A DNA stretch of 14,166 nucleotides, taken from assembly GCA_014885115.2 (NCBI GenBank), contig WKLE02006604.1, positions 1 to 14,166 of the forward strand, written 5' to 3'. The position numbers were made by a program, and so were the translations under genes. Below are positions 8,441 through 14,166 of the stretch, piece after piece. Position 1 is the stretch's first letter, and each line of letters begins with the position of its first letter. Below the pieces are notes generated by a model. It had not been told where the DNA came from, ran no database searches, and saw only the letters and a list, made by a program, of their open reading frames with translations. This DNA comes from Asterionellopsis glacialis (taxonomy: Eukaryota > Bacillariophyta > Plagiogrammaphyceae > Rhaphoneidales > Asterionellopsidaceae).

Positions 8441-9686
8441 GTAGCCAACTGCATCATATGAAAATGTCTGTTATTTTGTTCCTAATATCCTGTCATATCC
8501 TGTTCTTTTATTATTGTTTCTTTATAGGAGAAAGAAGACAACAGCACCAAGGACAAGAATGATGTAAAAGGCATTACTGCATGTAGTGTTTTTTTTAAAC
8601 AAAAAATATATTTTTTACAAGAATGACAAGTTACAATCTACAACAATCAACTTGTTGAAATACACAAGTATCAATTGTTTTTGCTTCATAATACTTATCT
8701 CTGCTCTTATTTGAATGTTGAGCAAGTTGACTGTAAAATATTAGGAGCAAAAATAAGCTGGTAGAGGGGAAAATCAAGCTAATGAGACTAGTTCAAATTA
8801 GAGTACCAATCTGCCTACAAAAAATCAACAATCTACCAGGGTATACACAACAATCAAATAATTTCAGATTGCATAGAAACCTAATTTTAATTCTAAATAT
8901 GGATGATTGTTGGGTACTACAATTTATAGCCAAGTTCTACAATAAAAATAGAAGTCAAAAGAACACAAAAAAATATTATTTTTCACTCTTTACTATTTAC
9001 ATAATACTCATTTAAAATGACACTAAATCATGTACAAGACATTTCATTAACATCTTAGCTTCTATATTGTATGGCCACTTGATTTGTTGTCACTTCTTTG
9101 TGTTCTGCTGCTCCTTTTTTGACCTCCTCATTGCAGTGAGTCATGATTGATTTTGACCAGTGCTTCTATGCAAGGAATTTTTTACTACTCTTTGGGATAT
9201 CAAAGATGTAGTTCTATCTTTGTCTTTGTTAAACAATGCCCCAACCAAAAAGGGAAATTATGAAATATATGGCTGTGCCAGGCTATATATTTTTTTACTT
9301 TGGAATAAAGTATGACTTAATTGAAAAGCTATATTTTTTACTTCAGAATAAAGTATGACTCAATTCACACTGCAAAATGAAACCTGTCCCATTTTTGCCA
9401 TCAACACAACCCACAATGGCAGAATCCTATCTCCTTATTCAGATTACACCCAATGTGTTAATGGCTTGAGGGGATGACATTTAATATTAAAATGAAGAGT
9501 CATATAAGAGCAGAATTTTGATTTTTGTTGTTTTTCTTTTTTGGGGTTGGTAAAGTTTTAAGGTATTTTTTTATAAAAATCATGCCCAAGAATACCAAAC
9601 ATGTTCATAACTTAACTGTCTATGTATTTCTTGCATGCAATGAAAAGGAAGCAAGAGCCAAACTCAATCAATATTGGATAGAATAA
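8441..9686. other. AT-rich repeat-like DNA, no gene recognised
   Basis: Almost no CpG from 8440 to 9686 and no convincing coding frame. The open frame at 8782-9015 is low complexity. It contains the imperfect duplication at 9282-9370. It may include the 5' flank of the transposase relic that begins near 9687, but no terminal inverted repeat could be matched. Confidence 0.5.
9282..9370. repeat. Imperfect tandem duplication, about 46-bp unit
   Basis: Unit 1 is 9282-9327 and unit 2 is 9328-9370. Both start GCTATAT, run through a T tract, and share GAATAAAGTATGACT followed by AATT. The units differ by a few substitutions and a small indel, so the duplication is old. Confidence 0.75.
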
Positions 9687-10740
9687 TTGGAGGAAGTGGA
9701 AAGAAGATGTGAAGGATTGGGCAGTATGAATGGAAAAATGAGATTACATGAAGAAAATTGTCTACTTATTCTTGCTGTAAAGTCACATCTGAAGTCTTTA
9801 TTGGACTTAGTAACCCACAATATCATCTCTATCAAGGATATCAATTGGACAATGATAAATAAAACTTTTGTAAGTGAATTTAAAATATGTGACAAGTTTG
9901 TTAGCACATTAGTCAAGACAATATATGATGGAGATGAAGGCTGTGATTTTTTGTCATGATGACACAATTACAAAATGGGGAAATGGCTCCAAGAATTATC
10001 CCTACAAAGCAAAACTTAGATCAGATGATTTAAGAAAACTGATACAGTATATTGACAACCAACATGCAAAGGGAAAGGGTACAACTAGACAAAAATGATG
10101 AATTGGATATGGTGAGATGAACTACATATTGCAGTATCAAAATCATCAATTTCAAGATACACGAAGAGATTGGATCTTTTGTGTTGTACAACAAAAGCAA
10201 AAAAAAGACATTGCAGGTATATAGACTTGAAGTAATCCAGAATTTTTAAATTGAGCTTGACAAGTATTATAAAGCTATCCAGAATGGCAAAGAGTATATA
10301 TTTGTCTTCATGGATGAATCATACACCCACAATACTCATGCTGCAGCTCTAAAAGTTTCATCCGAGAAGGAGAGAATACACATATTAACAGATCTTCTTC
10401 TAAGAAAAAAACTTGAAATTTTGCATGCCATTACAAAGTATGGATCATTGTGTGAACAAATTGATACAGTTCCCACATGTGATTTGACGTGGGGACAGGT
10501 TATGCATGTCACCCAAAACCTAGGGATGATGGCAAAATTAAATGCAAGGCACTGAGGATGGCCAAGAGTCATACAGGTGACTACCCTATGACAACATGAC
10601 TGATGATCTATTTATTAAAAGTGGGTCAAAGAGAAGCTGTTGCTGTGTTTTATCAAACTGATGTACCCAATAAAAAAATGGTGTTGATTGCTGACAATAT
10701 AATAGATCAGTAGTCAAGGCAATTAGGTACTAGTACACAA
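9687..10740 (+). pseudogene. Degenerate mariner/IS630-superfamily transposase (copy A)
   Basis: Broken frames line up with a DDE transposase of this superfamily. 9687-9959 gives an N-terminal part with a helix-turn-helix-like stretch (KICDKFVSTLVKTI). In another frame GSKNYPYKAKLRSDDLRKLI follows (about 9989-10050), then a second helix-turn-helix (VSKSSISRYTKRLDL, about 10130-10180). 10265-10555 holds YKAIQNGKEYIFVF followed by MDESY, with the first catalytic Asp at 10313-10315. KWVKEKL follows near 10620, and after another frameshift KKMVLIADN gives the second Asp at 10693-10695. The expected third acidic motif is not found, and homology fades near 10740. At least three frameshifts and several stops make it dead. 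The family call rests on motif order. Confidence 0.75.
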
Positions 10741-11235
10741 AAAATCTCTCTCTGTACCTTTCATGTCAAATCAGTTTCTTCCTACCAGGATTTTGTAGGA
10801 AAATACATATGCATAATTTTTGTTAATCCAGTAGGATGACATCAGCACCAAATGGTCATTTTTATTGTCATGCTTGAAGTTTGTTGCCAGCCTCTCCTCC
10901 AAATTCAGAGTGGTGTCAGGGTGTTCTTTGACCTCCCCCAAACACATAATAGTATGAACATAAAACCTTTGTTTTTACAAATTGCAAAGCATTTGACAAT
11001 GGTGCAAATGCAATGGTCACCATACATTGGGAAGCCTTCCCCCATTGCATCCAAAGGAAACTGTCCTCATCATGATGTTGAGGATGATTCCTCAACTGGA
11101 TACAATAGGGGAAGGTCTCTGACAAAAGAGAATCATAGAAGATTTTGAGCAAAGTAATTTAGGATGCAACTGAAGGTGCTTGGTACCAAATCTTGCCTAT
11201 TTGTGATTTAATTTTGGTAACAGATGTTATTTAGA
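10741..11235. other. Stretch between the two transposase relics, no gene recognised
   Basis: CpG-free. A 98-codon open frame at 10852-11148 has no recognisable motif. It should contain the 3' end of copy A and the 5' end of copy B if both were once full length, but no inverted repeats or TA duplications could be assigned. Confidence 0.5.
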
Positions 11236-12559
11236 AGGCTGCAGGGGTTGACCAGGAGTATTTACTTCCATTGTTATTGACTTGTGAGTTGGAGTATTTG
11301 GTTATGACAGATATGAAGCAGATACAAATCAAGTTGGCACAGTGACAGGAGTTACAGGAGTTGGATCTGAAGAACAAGAAACCTTTTGAAGTAACTTGTG
11401 TGAGAAGGCTCAACTGTGGAGAAGAATACTTTTTTTTGTGTTGGACATCCATTATATAGGCCTCCTTTGGTACAAGAAGACTGAATTGGCAGAAACCATG
11501 AATAAAAAATCAGGAACTCCAGGTGAGCTACGTCCAACTATCTGCTTATCTCATAATCAACTAACCACTTGATTTTACCAACAAGGTGGAAAAGAATGAA
11601 GTCCTGCTGAAAAACCTTTGTTGACTGATGAGCACAAAAAAATAGTTACTTGGGCAAGAAAGTATTTCAATCTTATTGTGGATCCACTAAAACCTGTTGC
11701 TTTTTTAGATGAGAAGTGGTTTTATACAATAAACCATTGTCAAAAGCTTAAACTGTTACCTATAGATTACAAGTGAAATAGAGATTCCAAAATACCAAAG
11801 GCCAAAGATCTGTTCACAGAGGTATCCAGTTAAGGTTAGTTCTTGTGTTTTGTTTTGTTTTGTTTGAATGATTACAGTAGTACCCTACTACTAACACTCT
11901 CCTCTTGTTCTTTGCCATTGTCCCTTTTTTAAAATAGATGATGTATATGGGTGTAGTTGCTTGTCAAAACAAAAAAAACTTTGATTGAAGAGTGTTTATG
12001 AAAAGGTTAGTGAACAAAAGCAAGGAGCAAAGGGATCCAGGAACTCATGGTTTTCAATTGATATACATGTCAATGATGAGTTGAATGCGGGCCATTGGCA
12101 CAGAATAATTTCCAACATTTTTGAGGACAATGAAGACATTACCATGATATTCCTTGGATTTGTTGATTGACATGTATGATCTAGATGAGTTTGTAGCAAC
12201 ACAATTGCAATTTTATTATGTAAAAGATACAGGTGCTGAGAAGAAGAAGAAAAAGTTTGTAGATTTGAATTGTTACTGCCATCATGATGCATGATGCATT
12301 GGCTAAGAGTGTAGATGATGCATAGGACAACTGTTTAAATGAAAGAGTTTTTGAAAATGTGCATGGACAATTGAAAGTTGTTTTACAGTGAATTGTAAAG
12401 GATGAAGGTGGTCATAGACTTGTGGAGGAACACGGGGGGGAGCTTTTCTGAGATGCAACAATTGTAGATGATGACCAAAATATAATAATCAATATAGACA
12501 TGGATGGCCAGAAAACTGGTGATGATGATCTAATTGACAATGAGTCTAAGATGGACTAA
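11236..12559 (+). pseudogene. Degenerate mariner-like transposase (copy B), internally deleted
   Basis: The best preserved part is about 11603-11775: EKPLLTDEHKKIVTWARKYF, then VAFLDEKWFYTI, whose DEKWFY is a hallmark of mariner-like transposases in plants and protists (first catalytic Asp at 11708-11710). A frameshift leads into QRYPVK, an apparent intron (11835-11937), and MMYMGVVA. Next come VSEQKQG, SRNSWFSID and HVNDELNAGHWH in the frame at 11985-12170, then MYDLDEFVA and KKKFVDLNC near 12170-12270. There the reading jumps to DALAKSV and a C-terminal IVKDEGGHRLVEEHGGELF, ending in TAA at 12557-12559. The segment that should hold the second Asp and the last acidic residue is missing. It also has stops and frameshifts, so it is dead. 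It differs from copy A in sequence and motif style. Confidence 0.75.
11835..11937 (+). other. Apparent spliceosomal intron inside transposase copy B
   Basis: The donor AAG|GTTAGT begins at 11835 and the acceptor TAG ends at 11937, giving 103 bases. A perfect TACTAAC branch-point word lies at 11889-11895, 42 bases before the acceptor, with a T-rich tract before the AG. Joining the exons gives YPVK followed by MMYMGVV, which restores the conserved FPVK-VMF-GVV-like block of mariner-type transposases. The interior has a (GTTTT)n run. Splicing is inferred. Confidence 0.65.
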
Positions 12560-13126
12560 TACAAATAATTAAATAACTACTCCTGTTACCACCATCAACA
12601 TTGTTTCTTTGACTACTTTTACGTAATTTTCATGAAAAATGTTAAAGTTTTTATGTTCCATCTATTACATCAACACGTAGGATTCTACTTGCGCTGTTAA
12701 GTAAAATTACATTACTTAGGAGCTGATGACGTGTCCAATGATTCTACAAAAACTCGCCTATGTACATTTGAACGGGTTTCTGGTAGGAAGAAATTGATTT
12801 AATACGGAAGTTACTGTACATACATTCTTTACGAGCGGTGGACTATTTTTTTAAATTCGCATTGCTTGCTTGGTCGCCATAATAATAACCGTACTACCAG
12901 GTACAGTACCAGGTAGGTCCTGTACCAGGTACAAGGTGGAGAGATCCTGCCATACAGGTACCAGGTACCTTATCGGGTAACTGTACCATACCAGGCAACG
13001 ACACCTTGCCTAATCACATGAAACTGTCTATCCTGGTACTGGTACGTACTAGACTACATAAAATTACAAAAAAATTCCATGATCCTATGAGTCTTCTAAG
13101 GTAAAGAGTGCACAAAACCCACCACC
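12560..13126. other. Spacer and likely promoter region of the LRR gene
   Basis: CpG becomes normal from about 12619. No coding frame is supported. It contains the TACCAGGTAC cluster. The last bases before the gene read CACCACCATGT, a Kozak-like start context. A possible TATA-like word, ACATAAAATT, lies near 13055, about 70 bases before the start codon; weak evidence. Confidence 0.5.
12895..13050. repeat. Cluster of TACCAGGTAC near-palindromes
   Basis: TACCAGGTA or TACCAGGTAC occurs at 12895-12904, 12907-12915, 12923-12932 and 12959-12968. A degenerate TACCAGGCA lies at 12989, and CCTGGTA, the opposite orientation of the core, at 13032-13038, followed by TACTGGTACGTAC. Spacing is irregular, so it is not a simple tandem array. 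Nearly palindromic units could pair with each other or be sites for a dimeric protein. The cluster ends about 75 bases before the LRR start codon. Confidence 0.8.
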
Positions 13127-14166
13127 ATGTCGGAGGCGTTTGAAGAAGAGGAAGAGGCGTTCATGGCTTCTGCAAGAGAAGAGAAAAAAGAGAAGAACGG
13201 GAACGATAATGGTAGTTCGCCTTTACATTATGTCTACAAAGGAGGAGATGCACCTTTGGATGAATATAATGACCCTGAAGGTCGAGCCGAGGGAGTACCT
13301 GAAAATGTTGTTCATGTTGTGATTGATCAGGCTGTCACAAGAATTGGAAAAGGAGTATTTTATGAATGTACAAAATTGAAATCTGTCGAATTTCAAAAGA
13401 ACAAGGACAACAAATCCGCTGTTGAAGAGATTGACAATTATGCATTTGCTTATTGTTCTTCCCTGGAAAGAATTGACCTACCACGGGATTCACTGAAAAG
13501 CATCGGATTTCAAACATTTTTTGAATGCACACTTTTACTTCACATTGATATTCCCGAAACAGTATCCTTCATGAATAATTATACATTTAATCGTTGCGAA
13601 TCATTAAAAACGGCTCAAATTGCACCATCGACAAGTAAACTGGACATAATTCCAGCTGGAACGTTTTTTGGTTGCAGTTCTCTTGCCTCCTTTCAAATAC
13701 CAACCTCCGTTACCAAGATTGATGAAGATGCATTTAGATTTTGTCCCAAATTAACAACGATTGATATTCCAAACTCTGTAAAGGTTATTGGTCCATCTGC
13801 TTTTCAAGAATGTGGATTCGAAGATTTATCACATTTACCAGATTCAGTGACATCGATTGAAAATTACGCCTTCAACAAATGTACAAAACTTTCCAAGATT
13901 CATATTCCATCATCTATCAATAAGCTCGCAGAAGGAGTCTTTTGGGAATGTTCATCCCTCAAAAATGTTCAAATCCCATTATCAGTTACATCTATTGAGT
14001 TAGCTGCGTTTGCGTCTTGTTCATCAATATCCAGTATAATCATCCCCCCAGCTGTCACATTCATTGGTGAACAGGCGTTTGAATTTTGTACGTCGTTGGT
14101 ATCTATGTATATACCTTCAAATGTCACCACGATTGGTGAGGAGGCATTTAGAAATTGTTCATCACT
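13127..14166 (+). CDS. BspA-like leucine-rich-repeat protein, 5' part, open at right edge
   Basis: The reading frame is open for 346 codons from the ATG at 13127 to the window edge. An in-frame TAA at 13097-13099 and the ACCACCATG context fix the start. Residues 1-25 are acidic then basic (a run of Glu at 6-10, then REEKKEK), with no signal peptide or membrane segment, so a cytoplasmic or nuclear protein is likely. From about residue 60 it is a run of LRR_5/BspA-type repeats: consensus I-x3-AF-x2-C-x2-L-x2-I-x-IP-x-SVT. The F-x2-C motifs lie near residues 78, 107, 131, 154, 180, 203, 226, 249, 272, 295, 318 and 341; the last eight are spaced at exactly 23. Such proteins form curved solenoids for protein binding and are greatly expanded in diatoms, Trichomonas and Entamoeba. 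The specific partner is unknown. No intron is seen. The C-terminus is outside the window. Confidence 0.93.
   Translation, partial: MSEAFEEEEEAFMASAREEKKEKNGNDNGSSPLHYVYKGGDAPLDEYNDPEGRAEGVPENVVHVVIDQAVTRIGKGVFYECTKLKSVEFQKNKDNKSAVEEIDNYAFAYCSSLERIDLPRDSLKSIGFQTFFECTLLLHIDIPETVSFMNNYTFNRCESLKTAQIAPSTSKLDIIPAGTFFGCSSLASFQIPTSVTKIDEDAFRFCPKLTTIDIPNSVKVIGPSAFQECGFEDLSHLPDSVTSIENYAFNKCTKLSKIHIPSSINKLAEGVFWECSSLKNVQIPLSVTSIELAAFASCSSISSIIIPPAVTFIGEQAFEFCTSLVSMYIPSNVTTIGEEAFRNCSS

Larger units (their letters stand above)
8441..12600. mobile_element. CpG-depleted transposon graveyard, block 2
   Basis: By hand count only 6 CpG occur in 8450-12600 (near 10162, 10364, 10488, 11528, 12086 and 12432). 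The block holds two plus-strand mariner-superfamily transposase relics in tandem. CpG returns sharply at 12619 and beyond, ahead of the LRR gene. As in block 1, the simplest reading is decay of methylated, silenced repeats. Confidence 0.75.

Noticed and set aside
10852..11148. 98-codon plus frame and 78-codon minus frame between the transposases
   Set aside because: Neither continues the transposase homology of its neighbours, and neither has a recognisable motif.
8430..12625. TTTTACGTA at both edges of CpG-poor block 2 (near 8431 and 12617), a possible target-site duplication
   Set aside because: A 9-base AT-rich word 4 kb apart is weak, and the block holds two unrelated relics, so one insertion event is unlikely; no inverted repeats adjoin the words.
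1..14166. tRNA, rRNA, CRISPR array or bacterial-style operon
   Set aside because: No cloverleaf with a T-loop GGTTCRA box, no rRNA core sequence, and no regularly spaced direct repeats were found by eye on either strand.

Overview
This looks like nuclear DNA from a diatom or a close stramenopile relative. The basis is a BspA-like leucine-rich-repeat gene, a Ty1/copia relic of the type common in diatoms, mariner-superfamily relics, GT-AG intron signals, Kozak-like starts and AT-rich spacers. No bacterial operon signal, tRNA, rRNA or CRISPR array was seen. The taxon is inferred from protein style and was not searched.

Layout. 1-800: a CpG-normal left edge holding a candidate terminal-inverted-repeat element (111-799) with a CCAAT box, a TATA box and a very short ORF inside it. 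About 615-4640: a transposon graveyard almost free of CpG, with two broken retroelement fragments on the minus strand, an RNase H-type retroelement (about 1526-2575) and a copia RT/RNase H tail (about 3165-4072). 4972-7218 (minus): the main intact gene, an intronless 748-residue predicted type I membrane protein made of 18 Trp-bounded modules in three super-repeats. 7219-8440: a CpG-rich spacer with a strong GC hairpin and small palindromes. About 8441-12600: a second CpG-starved graveyard with two degenerate mariner/IS630-superfamily transposases on the plus strand (9687-10740 and about 11236-12559), the second carrying an apparent intron. 12560-13126: a spacer with a cluster of TACCAGGTAC palindromes. 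13127 to the right edge (plus): the 5' part of a BspA-type LRR gene, still open at the edge.

The two intact genes show no evident shared pathway. They sit as CpG-normal islands between two blocks of dead transposons whose CpG loss looks like a footprint of long-term cytosine methylation. The most novel item is the Trp-module protein: aromatic-to-Trp spacings of 21, 21, 22, 21, 22, 21 recur exactly in all three super-repeats, with four cysteines at matched positions in each. I do not recognise a characterised function for it.
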